DNA of 64,000 bases from Cetobacterium sp. 2A. Lineage in GTDB: Bacteria > Fusobacteriota > Fusobacteriia > Fusobacteriales > Fusobacteriaceae. This document shows positions 19,265 through 29,261 of the stretch, piece after piece; positions within the stretch are counted from its first letter, which is position 1, and each line of letters starts with the position of its first letter. Made by a program: the position numbers and the translations under genes. The stretch covers positions 1-64,000 of the forward strand of contig NZ_JACFAJ010000004.1 of NCBI RefSeq assembly GCF_014250685.1. The letters are read 5' to 3'. The notes beneath the pieces are model-generated. The model was not told the DNA's origin. It saw only the letters and a program-made list of their open reading frames with translations, and did no database searches.

Positions 19265-19807
19265 TTATTGTTTCAAGAAATCTTTTGCATAGATTACAAA
19301 CTTTGATTTAATAAGGCCTAAAACTTCTATTAAAGCTGATTTGATTGATATACTCTCATTAGCCTCAAGTGAAATAGTTTTTCCTTTCAAATTAATATCT
19401 TTAGCTTTAACAGAAAAAGAATCACATGATATACTTATATTTTTCGATTTTATTTCAATCTTTTCTTTCGATATTATTGTGATACTATTGTCCTTTCTAT
19501 TTAAACAAAAATAATTTCCTTCGCAGTCAAATATTATTTTATCTTTGTCTCCATCCGCTTTGTTTTTTGCTGAATAAAACCCCGCTATTACAAAACCCTT
19601 ATCAGTATTATCATCAAAAAATATAACTAATACTGGAGTATTCACGTCAGGGAGAAGATAAGATGTTTTCCCAAAACTGAGTAGTGTAGTTACTTGTAAA
19701 TCTTCTGTTATTACTTCCTCATATTCTAAAAGTTTAACCCTGACCGTATAGTCACTCTCATTAATACTGTGGATTTCTCCTATTGCACCTTTTAAAAAAC
19801 TAAACAT
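19265..19807 (-). CDS. V: Baseplate spike protein V
   Basis: This 180-residue protein has an OB-fold-like N-terminal half (residues about 1-85) and a C-terminal repeat region of alternating beta strands (KIEIKSKNISISCDSFSVK...). This is the layout of gpV/gp45 spikes that puncture the outer membrane. The tip lacks an obvious HxH iron motif. It overlaps gene D by eight bases. Confidence 0.85.
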   Translation of the reverse strand: MFSFLKGAIGEIHSINESDYTVRVKLLEYEEVITEDLQVTTLLSFGKTSYLLPDVNTPVLVIFFDDNTDKGFVIAGFYSAKNKADGDKDKIIFDCEGNYFCLNRKDNSITIISKEKIEIKSKNISISCDSFSVKAKDINLKGKTISLEANESISIKSALIEVLGLIKSKFVIYAKDFLKQ

Positions 19808-20822
19808 TTTTATTTCTCTCCCATATTTTATATGCTAATATTTTGACATTTAGTTCAGGTAATTTTTTGGTAGTCTTTCTAATCATATATTTTCCACTAA
19901 AAATCCCGGCATTTGTAACATTTATTACATCTCCGGAGTATAGATCAATTTTATCTATAATAGTTGTATTTAAAGTAACTCTATCTCTATTTTCTTTAAA
20001 TAGTCTGACTCTCGCTAATTTTTTTAAGTCTGAACTTTTACTTCTTGCATTTATTTTTAAAATTTTATCTCTTAATTTCCCAGGCAATTTAATTCCAAAA
20101 TCTTCTACAGAATAAACAACTTTTTCTTCATCTAAAAATTTACTTCTTCTATATTTTATTTCAACCTTTGTATAGATATTCTTTGTTTCTTCATCTATTG
20201 AATAAGGCAAACTATTTAAATCGATGGTGTGTTTTATTTCTCTTTTTTCATACTCTTCAATATCAAACATTATTAATTTATCTACATTTATTTTAAAATT
20301 CATTCCTTCTTCTATTGCTATTTTTCCTAAAAAAGATAAGTCAGATTCATTTTCTTGTTTTATATCTTTCAAAATAGGATTACTCTTAGAACTGAAATAT
20401 GAAGATATTTTAAATTTATCTGCAAATTCTTTATTTAAGCTTTTTAGAGATATTTCTCCCCATGTTTTTGTATTGACTTCATCTTGACTATTTCCACCAG
20501 GTATTGATAAGGCTTTAAAGATTCCTGTATCGTTGCTAAAACTTCTTGTATCTATATAGTAAATTCCTAAGTTATATGTTTTGATGCCTTCTGATACTGA
20601 GTTCCAATTTTGAGTCCATAATTCGAATTGAATTTTTTCTCCTATGCATAATTCATTATCTTTATTTAAAAGTCTATTTTTGTTATTTTTCAAAACGAAA
20701 TCTATGCTATCAATTGCTGAGGAGATATTATCAGTTATTGTTAAGGAGCTGAGTTCTGTGCTCAGCTCCACTTCTTTTTTATTATAAAATGCCTTTATTC
20801 CTGCCCTTCTTGTTAAAACCAT
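19800..20822 (-). CDS. D: Tail hub protein D (late control D)
   Basis: This 340-residue protein starts TRRAGIKAFYNKKEVEL and belongs to the GpD/gp27 hub family, which joins tube and spike. It lies between X and V as expected. It has no unusual features. Confidence 0.9.
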   Translation of the reverse strand: MVLTRRAGIKAFYNKKEVELSTELSSLTITDNISSAIDSIDFVLKNNKNRLLNKDNELCIGEKIQFELWTQNWNSVSEGIKTYNLGIYYIDTRSFSNDTGIFKALSIPGGNSQDEVNTKTWGEISLKSLNKEFADKFKISSYFSSKSNPILKDIKQENESDLSFLGKIAIEEGMNFKINVDKLIMFDIEEYEKREIKHTIDLNSLPYSIDEETKNIYTKVEIKYRRSKFLDEEKVVYSVEDFGIKLPGKLRDKILKINARSKSSDLKKLARVRLFKENRDRVTLNTTIIDKIDLYSGDVINVTNAGIFSGKYMIRKTTKKLPELNVKILAYKIWERNKNV

Positions 20823-21025
20823 TCAGGGTTTTCCCCCTCTTCACTAACTTTTACAACAGGAATAATAAGAGCAACCTCTTCTGGAAAACAAATTAATTTT
20901 ATAAAGTCGTAATTTGCTTTTTTTAGCTCCTCTACATACTGGACTGAACCATAAACCTTAAAGGATATCAAATCCCATGTATCACCTTTTTGTGTGATGT
21001 AGCTAGATAGCTGTTCTGACCGCAT
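20813..21025 (-). CDS. X: Tail protein X (LysM-like)
   Basis: This 70-residue protein contains the LysM-like KGDTWDLISFKVYGS motif typical of P2 gpX. It overlaps both the tape-measure gene and gene D. Confidence 0.85.
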   Translation of the reverse strand: MRSEQLSSYITQKGDTWDLISFKVYGSVQYVEELKKANYDFIKLICFPEEVALIIPVVKVSEEGENPEWF

Positions 21026-23672
21026 CTTTTACTCTCCTTTCTAGCTCTTTATTATTCTCTTCTAGCATTTTTTTGAAATTATCATACATTTCTTTTAAGA
21101 TTTCTCCTGGGATCATTGATGCTGTATCCGGAAAATTAAATTGATAATTTCCTCCCTCAATAGCAATATTAATTTCTTTATTACTGTTCGTATAACTATC
21201 GCTACTATTTTCACTTTCTCTTGTACTTCTTAAGTTATTTAAAATTCTTTTTCCAAAAGATTCATTTTCTTCTGCAGTTAATACTCTTTCACCTTTGTGA
21301 AGTTCAGCCACATATCCGTCATATGGCACATATGACAGTCCGTTTTTATGACTTCCATCTGCTTTTGTTTCTATGCTTAATTTTTTTAATAAGCTTCCAA
21401 CTATAGGGACATCTGCAATAGAACTGGTCCAAACTTGGAAGGCAGTTTTAACCATGCTAATTTTCTCTAAAATTCCATCAAAGAATACGCCGAAGCCTTT
21501 TTTTAAATTGTCTACTATTGATAAAGAACTATTCCAGTTATCTGTAAAAGCTTTGACTAAATCAACTATTGTTCTAAGAGGATTCAACGCTTTAAATATT
21601 TCAGAAATCATACGGAACCAATTTTTACAAGATTCCCAAATAGCTACTATATTATTCCAAACTTCTACAAGTATAGGTTTTACACTATCCCAATTCTTAT
21701 ACATTAAGTATCCTATTAAAGCTATGGCTGCTCCTATCCAAAGTACAGGACCACCTAAAGTTACAATTGTAGCTATCATGGTAGCTATTCCAGAAGTAAT
21801 AGCTCCAAGTATAAGTGGTATTCCTGAGAGAGTTGCAAAAGCAGTAGCAAATACAAGTATATTATCGATACCTATAGCATCATTTATCCATTTTAGACCT
21901 TTTGCTATTGCAGAAAATGCACAAGCTGCTATATAAGCAACTTTTAGAAGAATCATTCCTATATCTTTAAAAAACTTTGTTAATGTTGGATCCATTAAAA
22001 TACTTTTTAAAGCTTCGAAACCTGGCCCTAAAATTTCTTTAAACTTTGTTCTAATTTTATCAATCTTTTGAAACATATTTTGCCAGAATTTATTAACTGG
22101 ATCGTCAGATAATTGACCCCTTAAAACAAGTCCAAATTCAGACACATATTTTGTTGCTATTTTTATTTTTTCTAATGTATTTTCTGTGAAAACAGTTTTT
22201 CCGATAGCCATTTTAAGGCCATCTACTGCAGAGAAAAATAAAGTTCTTGCTCCATTTGCACCTTCTAGCATTATTTCTTTCATTCTTTCAGCAGCTCCAA
22301 CACTTTCTGTTTTAGTTGCATTTATTTGAGCTGAAATTCTTTCGACACCTTTATACACTTGTCCATTTATTTCTTTTTCTCCATCGAGCAAAGCATTTAC
22401 AACTCTCGCTGCTCTTGCGTCAAACATTTTAGAAATCATTTGTTGTCTTTTGAAACCAGCAATATTTTGTTTCTTAAAGAATAATTCAAGTTGTTTTAAG
22501 AAATTCTCAGTTCCTACAAACTCACCTTTTTTGTCTGTTAATTTTATTCCTAAATTTTCGAATTCCTTAGCATCTTTTAATATTCCTGTGTAGACAGCTC
22601 CTAATCCTGTTCCGGCTTGAGATCCTTTCATTGCTTTGTCAGCAAGCAGGCCTAAAATAGCTGAAGATTCTTCTATAGAAACATTTAATCCCTCTGATTG
22701 AGTAGCTACATATTTAAAAGATTCTCCTAGTTGTTCAACTCCAGTATTAGTTCTAGACATCGTATATGCAAATATATCAGCTACCCTTCCTGCGTCTTTT
22801 GCTTCCAGTCCAAAAGCTGTCATATTATCTGATACTATATCTGATACCAGTGTTAGATTTTCTCCTGAAGCTGCTGCTAAATTTAGCATTCCAGGCATAG
22901 CGGAAATAATATCACTAACTTTGAAACCTGCTAAAGCAAATTTTTCCATTCCTTGAGCAGCTTCTTTTGAAGTAAAAGAAGTTGTAGCTCCGAGTCTTAA
23001 AGCTTCTTTTTCAAGAAGATTGAACTCTTGTTTTGTAGCCCCACTAATAGCTTGTACTCTTTTCATTTGTCCTTCAAAATCAGCATATTGACTTGCTGAA
23101 GTTGCTGTGAAATATCCTGCGGCCATTGTTCCAGCTATAGCAGCACCAGCAGCTGCTTTTCCACCTGTTATTAATGCTTTTTTAGCAAAGCTTCCAGCTT
23201 TTTTCTTAAATTCTGAAGCTCTATTAAATAGTTTTTGTTTAGCCGTAGCATTGCTTAATTCTTTTGCTGTTTCCTTTATTTCTTTTTGGAGTTGATTGTG
23301 AGGTATTTTTAATTTTGTTAGCTCCATGGAATATCTTTGATAAGCTTTTCTTTCTTTATCTACAACTTTTCCTAATTTTTCTTGTGATGAAGTTAGTTTC
23401 TTGTATTCTTTTTCTTGCTCTTTAGTCAAACTTCCATTCGTGGTTTTTATTTTATTCAACATTTGAAGTTTGGAACTCATCTTTTGATATTCAAGAATAT
23501 TTTTAGAGAGATTTTTAGGCATCATTTTTGATATATCATTAAGTTGTTTTTGTCTATTCTTTAAATTATTAAATTCTTTTGATATTTTTTCAATATTTCC
23601 AGGCAATGCTTTATCCATTTGAGTAGTTAATTTCATAACCATCTCCATTACTTTTCCTCTAGCCATAATCAC
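21003..23672 (-). CDS. T: Tape measure protein
   Basis: This 889-residue protein has an N-terminal coiled coil (1-150), a hydrophobic Ala/Gly segment (about 165-190) and the conserved TP901-type core (about 195-500, EGQMKRVQAISGATKQEFN). Further hydrophobic helices lie at about 570-690, with a charged tail at the end. Its length sets the tail length. Several nearby Met codons make the exact start uncertain. Confidence 0.95.
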   Translation of the reverse strand: MIMARGKVMEMVMKLTTQMDKALPGNIEKISKEFNNLKNRQKQLNDISKMMPKNLSKNILEYQKMSSKLQMLNKIKTTNGSLTKEQEKEYKKLTSSQEKLGKVVDKERKAYQRYSMELTKLKIPHNQLQKEIKETAKELSNATAKQKLFNRASEFKKKAGSFAKKALITGGKAAAGAAIAGTMAAGYFTATSASQYADFEGQMKRVQAISGATKQEFNLLEKEALRLGATTSFTSKEAAQGMEKFALAGFKVSDIISAMPGMLNLAAASGENLTLVSDIVSDNMTAFGLEAKDAGRVADIFAYTMSRTNTGVEQLGESFKYVATQSEGLNVSIEESSAILGLLADKAMKGSQAGTGLGAVYTGILKDAKEFENLGIKLTDKKGEFVGTENFLKQLELFFKKQNIAGFKRQQMISKMFDARAARVVNALLDGEKEINGQVYKGVERISAQINATKTESVGAAERMKEIMLEGANGARTLFFSAVDGLKMAIGKTVFTENTLEKIKIATKYVSEFGLVLRGQLSDDPVNKFWQNMFQKIDKIRTKFKEILGPGFEALKSILMDPTLTKFFKDIGMILLKVAYIAACAFSAIAKGLKWINDAIGIDNILVFATAFATLSGIPLILGAITSGIATMIATIVTLGGPVLWIGAAIALIGYLMYKNWDSVKPILVEVWNNIVAIWESCKNWFRMISEIFKALNPLRTIVDLVKAFTDNWNSSLSIVDNLKKGFGVFFDGILEKISMVKTAFQVWTSSIADVPIVGSLLKKLSIETKADGSHKNGLSYVPYDGYVAELHKGERVLTAEENESFGKRILNNLRSTRESENSSDSYTNSNKEINIAIEGGNYQFNFPDTASMIPGEILKEMYDNFKKMLEENNKELERRVKDAVRTAI

Positions 23673-23702
23673 CTCCTTTGGTTATATAGTTGAATTTTTA
23701 AT

Positions 23703-23726
23703 GAGCCCCTACAAAAGTAGGAGCTC
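23703..23726 (-). promoter_or_regulatory. Hairpin between chaperone and tape-measure genes
   Basis: GAGCTCCTAC and GTAGGGGCTC pair around a TTTT loop with one G-T wobble. No T-run follows on the minus strand, so it may protect or attenuate the mRNA rather than terminate it. Confidence 0.5.
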
Positions 23727-23728
23727 TG

Positions 23729-24309
23729 TTATTTTTTGTTTATTTTTTCTATCCACCGATTATATAAATTTATATAATCTTGAAGTTCATTCAATGTCAT
23801 TTCTTCAAGTCTTGAATAATCTATTCTCATACTCATTCCCATCGGGTTATTTAGAACAATAGAGAGCTCTGTACAGAGCTCTCTAAATGTATTGCAGGCC
23901 TCTTCTAACGTAAGGCCTATTCTTCCCCCAAGAAAGCTGCTACATGATTTTTAAGTCTTGTATAGTCTTGTACTGGAAGTTCTAAAAATTCGCTATAATT
24001 TATTCCAGTCATTAGTTCTGCCATCATTAAGTAAAAGAAATCATCCATCTCTGCCATGAATTTAGCTTTTTTCTTTCTCTCTCTTTCATACTTCGATTTA
24101 ACTAGAAGAATCTGTTTTCCTGTTAGTTCAGTGTTAAATTCTATAAAGTAGCTTCCCTTAAATTCGTTTTTTAATTTTAAGCTTGAGTAATCTACTTCTT
24201 CATCTGTTCCTAAAGTGTCAACATCTATTTTTTTACTATTAGTATTAATAGCTCCTTTTACCCTCTCTGTTTCTTTTAGTATTTCTTCTGCTGTTAATTT
24301 TTCTTTCAT
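23729..24309 (-). CDS. Tail chaperone E-E' fusion by -1 frameshift
   Basis: Downstream of the E stop (23917) the -1 frame is open for 64 codons to a stop at 23729. It encodes a conserved-looking helical domain (LTLEEACNTFRELC, DYSRLEEM, NRWIEK). No start codon or ribosome site serves it in the first 30 codons, and a stop lies shortly upstream in that frame. The G5 run at 23925-23929 (TTG GGG GAA) is the likely slip site. P2 and lambda make their tail assembly chaperones in the same way (E/E' and G/GT). The fusion would load the tape measure. Confidence 0.8.
23917..24309 (-). CDS. E: Tail assembly chaperone E (unshifted product)
   Basis: This 130-residue, strongly charged protein (KSKYERERKKKAKF) lies between tube and tape measure. 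It is the product made without frameshifting. Confidence 0.8.
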   Translation of the reverse strand: MKEKLTAEEILKETERVKGAINTNSKKIDVDTLGTDEEVDYSSLKLKNEFKGSYFIEFNTELTGKQILLVKSKYERERKKKAKFMAEMDDFFYLMMAELMTGINYSEFLELPVQDYTRLKNHVAAFLGEE

Positions 24310-24313
24310 AATC

Positions 24314-24820
24314 TTATCCTCCTAAAGCTGCTTTAATTCCGTCATAAATATCTCTACCATCTATCACAAGTGTATTGTTAATTTGATCTATTTCGTGAAT
24401 AACTTCATCATTTATTTCAAGCTTGTAGTAATCCAAATTTAGCTCCATTTCAGGTTCTAATTTCCCGGCCTTACTTATTTCTCCCATTTTAAAACTTTTT
24501 ACACTTCCTTTTACTGTTGCAACAATAGTAAGATAACTTAAATCATCTCCATCTACTTGCACCGCTGCTGCTAAAACTAAAGTAACTTTATTTTTTTTCA
24601 AAATTGATATAGCTTCTTTATCTACACCACGTATTTTTAAACTCATACTTAATGATTCAATACTATTTTTTAAAATCTCTTTTCTGGATCCTGTTCCTAA
24701 ACCTGTTATTTCTTCTTCTTTATAACTTATTTCAGGCAAGTTATAACTCGCTAAACCTACTGTTTGGCTGCCGTTTACTTTAACTAGTGCATCGGCTATT
24801 AAACTTGGAATTATTCCCAT
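24314..24820 (-). CDS. FII: Major tail tube protein
   Basis: This 168-residue protein matches the P2 FII tube family in length and in order directly after the sheath. It has beta-rich segments (KVTLVLAAAVQVDG, MELNLDYYKLEIN). It builds the inner tube. Confidence 0.9.
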   Translation of the reverse strand: MGIIPSLIADALVKVNGSQTVGLASYNLPEISYKEEEITGLGTGSRKEILKNSIESLSMSLKIRGVDKEAISILKKNKVTLVLAAAVQVDGDDLSYLTIVATVKGSVKSFKMGEISKAGKLEPEMELNLDYYKLEINDEVIHEIDQINNTLVIDGRDIYDGIKAALGG

Positions 24821-24831
24821 TTTCTATCCTC

Positions 24832-26280
24832 CTAATTTTTGTACATTTCTACAGCAAATTCTGAAGTATTCTTTACATTAAATAGCAAGTCTTCCCCAAT
24901 AGGTACATCCCCAAAAGCAACTGCCCACACAAACTTTCCATTCGCTACATTCTGTTCTGGATTATCCTCTTGTCTAAATGCAACTCTTGCTCCTGATATT
25001 TTTTCTTCTGATTTGAGTGCTGATAACCATTGGTTGATGTCATCTCTTATTGCTGACGCTTTCATCTTGGACATTGTTTTATCGACCTCATTTTGGTTAT
25101 TAAGAGCTATCGTATTACAGATAAATTGAATCATTCTTTTAGCATGAATCCATATGTCTTTTTTTTCTGTTGTTCCCCCTGGCTGAAAAGCTGAAGTTCT
25201 GTTTCCCCAAAACATAAATCCTCCAGGAGTTTGAATTGCTGTAACTATCCCGTTTTCATTTAAGAGCTCTGCTTGTCTTTCATCTAATCCCATTTCTTCA
25301 TATGAATCTGTATCCTCATTTTTGTAAACTACTTTTGATACTTTTGCTTGTTTATTTGATGGAGAGTCGCATGGAACTCCACCATTTTCTGCATTACCTC
25401 TTAGTAATTCACAAGCAACTAATGTTGAAAGATGTAATCTTTTATCTCCAAGAACTCCTTTTCCATAGCACAATATTTGTTCGGGATCTATTGCGTTATT
25501 ATCTTTTTTCCACTTTATGGCATCACCATATTTTACATTTTCTGGAATATCGGTAATTATAATACTTTTCCACTTTCCACCATTTACAGATTGAAATTTA
25601 GTATTCATGATAGTTCTAAGTTCATTATCGTGCGTGTATCCTGGAGCTATCCCCGCTCCTGGAATTACACTATACTTAGTAAAAATATCATCAACTAATT
25701 CCAAACCTTCTTTTTTAAGAGCTTTAATGTCTATTTGCCCTATTATATCTTCGGGAGTAACTAATTTCGGATTTAGTCTTTTTACACTTCCATCTATTAA
25801 TGTTATTTCTAAATCCTCAAAATAAATTTCTAGATATCCATTAGAATCAAAAGAAGTTTGATAGTTTAATACATCTATAGATTCTTCAGTTCCACCTTTT
25901 TTTAATATAAGTTCACTTGGAATTATTCCAACCTTTTCTATTTTAGCCATACCATTTTTTACTATAATTCCCGTTAACACTTCTACTTCACTGTGTTTTT
26001 TAGGATTTAATACATTTATACAAATCACTGGAGCTACTCCAAATAATTGAAATGCAGAATATAAAACTTCAGATATATTAAAGCCTTCTACCTTATTTAC
26101 TCCACCAAAGTATTTTGTAGCTTCAGACACATTTTGAATTAGAGTTGGTTGATTAACACAACTCATATCTCCCATATTGATTGGAGCAGCTCCAAATACC
26201 ACTATTGGTGTTTTAGCAGATAAATAGACTTTTTCCCCACTTTCAATCTCATTAGTTCTCAATCCATGTCTAAATTCCAT
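24832..26280 (-). CDS. FI: Contractile tail sheath protein
   Basis: This 482-residue protein fits the P2 FI sheath family. Markers are the GGVN-type N-terminal domain, DIPENVKYGDAIKWK and the C-terminal GFMFWGNRTSA segment shared by sheath proteins. It shows that the phage is a myovirus. Confidence 0.95.
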   Translation of the reverse strand: MEFRHGLRTNEIESGEKVYLSAKTPIVVFGAAPINMGDMSCVNQPTLIQNVSEATKYFGGVNKVEGFNISEVLYSAFQLFGVAPVICINVLNPKKHSEVEVLTGIIVKNGMAKIEKVGIIPSELILKKGGTEESIDVLNYQTSFDSNGYLEIYFEDLEITLIDGSVKRLNPKLVTPEDIIGQIDIKALKKEGLELVDDIFTKYSVIPGAGIAPGYTHDNELRTIMNTKFQSVNGGKWKSIIITDIPENVKYGDAIKWKKDNNAIDPEQILCYGKGVLGDKRLHLSTLVACELLRGNAENGGVPCDSPSNKQAKVSKVVYKNEDTDSYEEMGLDERQAELLNENGIVTAIQTPGGFMFWGNRTSAFQPGGTTEKKDIWIHAKRMIQFICNTIALNNQNEVDKTMSKMKASAIRDDINQWLSALKSEEKISGARVAFRQEDNPEQNVANGKFVWAVAFGDVPIGEDLLFNVKNTSEFAVEMYKN

Positions 26281-26497
26281 TTAGTACCTCCTGGAAGGTT
26301 TTTTCTATTTTTTTAGAATAAAAAGCTAAATTCGATTTGAACTTTGGAAATTCTTTTGTATTAATAAATAAATCTTTAGCTTTTGTATTTATTTTTTCAA
26401 TTTCTTTCAAGTCAGAAAATGATATAACCATATTCTTCTTTAGAAAAATATTTTTTAGTTGTAGGTCCTCTCCTAAATAAATATATTTTTCACTCAT
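26270..26497 (-). CDS. Unknown small protein before the sheath (75 aa)
   Basis: It overlaps the sheath start by 11 bases and the previous gene by one. It is charged and helical (SDLKEIEKINTKAKDLF). It is probably a small tail assembly protein, by position only. Confidence 0.6.
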   Translation of the reverse strand: MSEKYIYLGEDLQLKNIFLKKNMVISFSDLKEIEKINTKAKDLFINTKEFPKFKSNLAFYSKKIEKTFQEVLNGI

Positions 26498-26955
26498 TAA
26501 AAATCCATCTCCTCTAATATTTTTGATTTAACTGCAGGAATATCAGCTTCAAAAGTTATTGTATAACCCCAAAAGTCTTCTCCACATACTTCTGGATTAA
26601 AATCACCTACTATAGTTGCAGGATTGATTGCAAATTTCCCAGGAACAATACTATTTTTTTCTATTATTTCTATAACTTTTTCGACTATGTCAAAAAGATT
26701 TTCCTGCGCTTTGTCATCATTTTCTTCTTCTAATCCAATTATTATTTCAAAAATTCTTTTCTTAAATACCCCATCTTTCAATTCTTTCCGCGGTCTTATT
26801 AGTAAAAATGGATAATAACCACTTTCATTTTTTCCTTTTTCTTCTATTGCATTTTCTTTTGGTAAAAACATCCTAAAATACTTCAATCTTAGAATGTCTA
26901 AATTTTCTTTTAAATGTTCTAAAATATTATTTTGAATGGTTATTGTTTTAGACAT
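26497..26955 (-). CDS. Probable tail terminator/completion protein (152 aa)
   Basis: The protein has the mixed alpha/beta pattern and the position (after Z, before sheath) of tail terminators. The segment YYPFLLIRPRKEL resembles the RPxxxxDG region of Gp37-like phage proteins. The family assignment is tentative. Confidence 0.6.
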   Translation of the reverse strand: MSKTITIQNNILEHLKENLDILRLKYFRMFLPKENAIEEKGKNESGYYPFLLIRPRKELKDGVFKKRIFEIIIGLEEENDDKAQENLFDIVEKVIEIIEKNSIVPGKFAINPATIVGDFNPEVCGEDFWGYTITFEADIPAVKSKILEEMDF

Positions 26956-27502
26956 TCTCTAACTCCTTTTGAAATAACTTTTCTAAAGTTTCATTAAAAA
27001 CTTTATTTGCACCACTCATTACTTCTTCTGATACCTCTATAGTGGTTACCATCTGAAATAAAGATGGTGATTTTACTCTTGTTATATGTTTTCTGTTTGA
27101 GAGTCTCATATATAAACCTAATTTACTTGTATTTTCTTTGTGGAAAGCCCAGAACATAGTTTTCATTTCTGTTTCTCCATTTTTCTTTTTAACTCTTGCT
27201 AAAAGTTTACTTTTACTCTTTCCTGGTGTCATCAAAGATACGTAAAAATCACTAATGTCCCTTCTTTTTACACTAGCTAACAATTGACTTTCCCCATTTT
27301 TTGTTACTATTTTTATCCCTGGATTAATCAAACCTTCATAAATATCATATTCTTCTTTCACTTCTTTATTTGTTGCTTTTTTTATATATGTTGTTGTTTT
27401 AGCTAAAGCTTTATTTAGTAACCTATTAATTATTCCTGATTTGTTATTAAAAAATATCTTTAACTGCTCGCTTAAATCTTTATCTATTTCAACATACATC
27501 AT
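26948..27502 (-). CDS. Z: Minor tail protein Z-like
   Basis: This 184-residue protein follows the FII-like gene, as Z does in lambda, with similar length (lambda Z about 192). Features include KATNKEVKEEYDIYEG and LLASVKRRDISDFYV, typical of the Z/HK97 gp10 group, which joins tail to head. Confidence 0.8.
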   Translation of the reverse strand: MMYVEIDKDLSEQLKIFFNNKSGIINRLLNKALAKTTTYIKKATNKEVKEEYDIYEGLINPGIKIVTKNGESQLLASVKRRDISDFYVSLMTPGKSKSKLLARVKKKNGETEMKTMFWAFHKENTSKLGLYMRLSNRKHITRVKSPSLFQMVTTIEVSEEVMSGANKVFNETLEKLFQKELENV

Positions 27503-27852
27503 TTTTCTTTTCTCCTTAGAGTGAACTCTTTCATATAACCATTGTCTCTAATTTTACTTACAAGGTATTTAATATCGTTTACATATATTTCCGCTCCCTG
27601 TTTAAAGTTATATTCTTTAAAAGGCTCTGAATCTATTATAAGGATTGTTTCTTCTATTTTCTGTTCATTGATGGGAGCGACTCTTGGATGTTTCCAAGAG
27701 TCACTTATTGTTGATAATACCCCTACTAATTCCATCTCTTCCATCGGTGGGAACTGTACTTTTAAAATTTGAGCAAATTCATCTTTATTTAAAAATACAT
27801 TAACTACATCTTGCTTAAATTGATCCTTCAGTGTTTTCTTCATTTTCATCAA
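27499..27852 (-). CDS. Head-tail joining protein FII-like
   Basis: The length (117) equals that of lambda gpFII, and it sits between FI-like and Z-like genes. Segments such as PFKEYNFKQGAEIYVNDIKY fit the small beta-barrel connector that tops the portal. The assignment rests on length and gene order. Confidence 0.7.
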   Translation of the reverse strand: MMKMKKTLKDQFKQDVVNVFLNKDEFAQILKVQFPPMEEMELVGVLSTISDSWKHPRVAPINEQKIEETILIIDSEPFKEYNFKQGAEIYVNDIKYLVSKIRDNGYMKEFTLRRKEK

Positions 27853-28213
27853 CTTTCGACTTACTTTGATCTAAATAGTTCTTTACTTCATGTTCTAACT
27901 CTAGACCTTTTTCATTAAATTTATCTACAGCTTCCTCTATGACTTCACCTTTTTTTGCTTTGGTTAAAATAATCCCAAATCTATCTTTACTAAAATCTTT
28001 TAACTCCTTTACTGTTAAAGGAAATTCAATTTCTTTAACTTCATTTTGTTCTTCTGTTTTATCTTCAACTTTCGAGAGTGTTGTTATGATTTTCTCCATA
28101 CAATCATCTCTAAAAAATCTTTCTTCTATTTCTAAAATCTCACTTGGTTTATATTCGTTATTATTATAATAAACCGTACAATTAGTTACTCTAACTTTTA
28201 TTGTTGTTTTCAT
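27815..28213 (-). CDS. DNA packaging protein FI-like
   Basis: At 132 residues it has the size of lambda gpFI and follows the capsid gene. The first half contains CTVYYNNNEYKPSEIL, and the C-terminal half is acidic and helical (LTVKELKDFSKDRFGI). gpFI helps terminase bind proheads. Confidence 0.65.
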   Translation of the reverse strand: MKTTIKVRVTNCTVYYNNNEYKPSEILEIEERFFRDDCMEKIITTLSKVEDKTEEQNEVKEIEFPLTVKELKDFSKDRFGIILTKAKKGEVIEEAVDKFNEKGLELEHEVKNYLDQSKSKVDENEENTEGSI

Positions 28214-28234
28214 CTTTCCCCTCTCTTTTAAATT

Positions 28235-29248
28235 TTATATAGCTTCAAAATATACCCACGACCCTGGAGTTTCTGGTCTTATAAATGGTGATGATAATAA
28301 CTCAACTTTATCAATATCATCTTTTTCTACTTTTCTAATTAGTTCATCAACTACAAAAGTTTGTGCATCTTGTCCTTGTTTTAGTCTTGCTGTTATCAAG
28401 GCGTAATCACACACGAATGATTTTTTCTTTATGTAGATTCCTCCATTACTAGGAATCAGTTCTGTTGTTATACCTTTTAAATCATCTACAAAATCTGTAA
28501 ATGTATATACTGTTGTATTTATTTCTGGAATATATCCTAAATATGCCACTCCCTCTTGAACTTCCCTTGGAGCCATAGAAATCATTACTCCCTGATTTAA
28601 TTTTAACAACTCTCTTATTTCAGGGTTCTCTTGGAATGCTGCTCCAACTTCAGCTGAAAGAATTAAAGTATCAGGAACAACCCCCATTTCTTTTTGAATT
28701 TTTTTTCTTTGTTCTTTTAAAAAATTAATTGGAGATGATTTAAGATCTGTCCATAAAGAATGTCCTGATAAAATTACTTTTTTAAACTCTCCAAAGTCTA
28801 TCGCCTCATCTCCTTCATTAGCTGGTAATACCCCAGTTGTCAATAATTGTGACAATAGATACTGTTTTGTTCTAATTGCTATAGTTTTTAATTCCTCAAC
28901 ATCTTCCATCATAATTTTTACAAGATTTCTCATTGGATCTCCATAAATTGTCTCCCCATATTGTTGCTGAGTTAATAAATCTATATCTATCATTTTGTAA
29001 GGTTTTAACATTTTGGGTGCATAAGTTCTTTTTTGAAAAGCTTCCCTTTTTATAAAAGTTCCATTCTCTCTTCTTCCAACGAGTGGAACTATAGTTCTAT
29101 TTCCAACTTTGCTATGAATTTCTAATTCAACTGCCCTATGTGCTTTTTCTTTAGAAATTAACATGTTCCAAAGAAATAAAACTGGTAATTTAACTTTTTC
29201 CTTCGCTTTCATTAATGATGTTGTGCTATATATTGTTCCTTTTGGCAT
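28235..29248 (-). CDS. E: Major capsid protein, lambda E family
   Basis: This 337-residue protein has the length of lambda gpE (341). It shows family features: an N-terminal YSTTSLMKA, then VPLVGRRENG, the RTYAPKMLKP segment and a C-terminal FIRPETPGSW. It forms the HK97-fold head shell. Confidence 0.9.
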   Translation of the reverse strand: MPKGTIYSTTSLMKAKEKVKLPVLFLWNMLISKEKAHRAVELEIHSKVGNRTIVPLVGRRENGTFIKREAFQKRTYAPKMLKPYKMIDIDLLTQQQYGETIYGDPMRNLVKIMMEDVEELKTIAIRTKQYLLSQLLTTGVLPANEGDEAIDFGEFKKVILSGHSLWTDLKSSPINFLKEQRKKIQKEMGVVPDTLILSAEVGAAFQENPEIRELLKLNQGVMISMAPREVQEGVAYLGYIPEINTTVYTFTDFVDDLKGITTELIPSNGGIYIKKKSFVCDYALITARLKQGQDAQTFVVDELIRKVEKDDIDKVELLSSPFIRPETPGSWVYFEAI

Positions 29249-29261
29249 ATTTATTCTCTCC

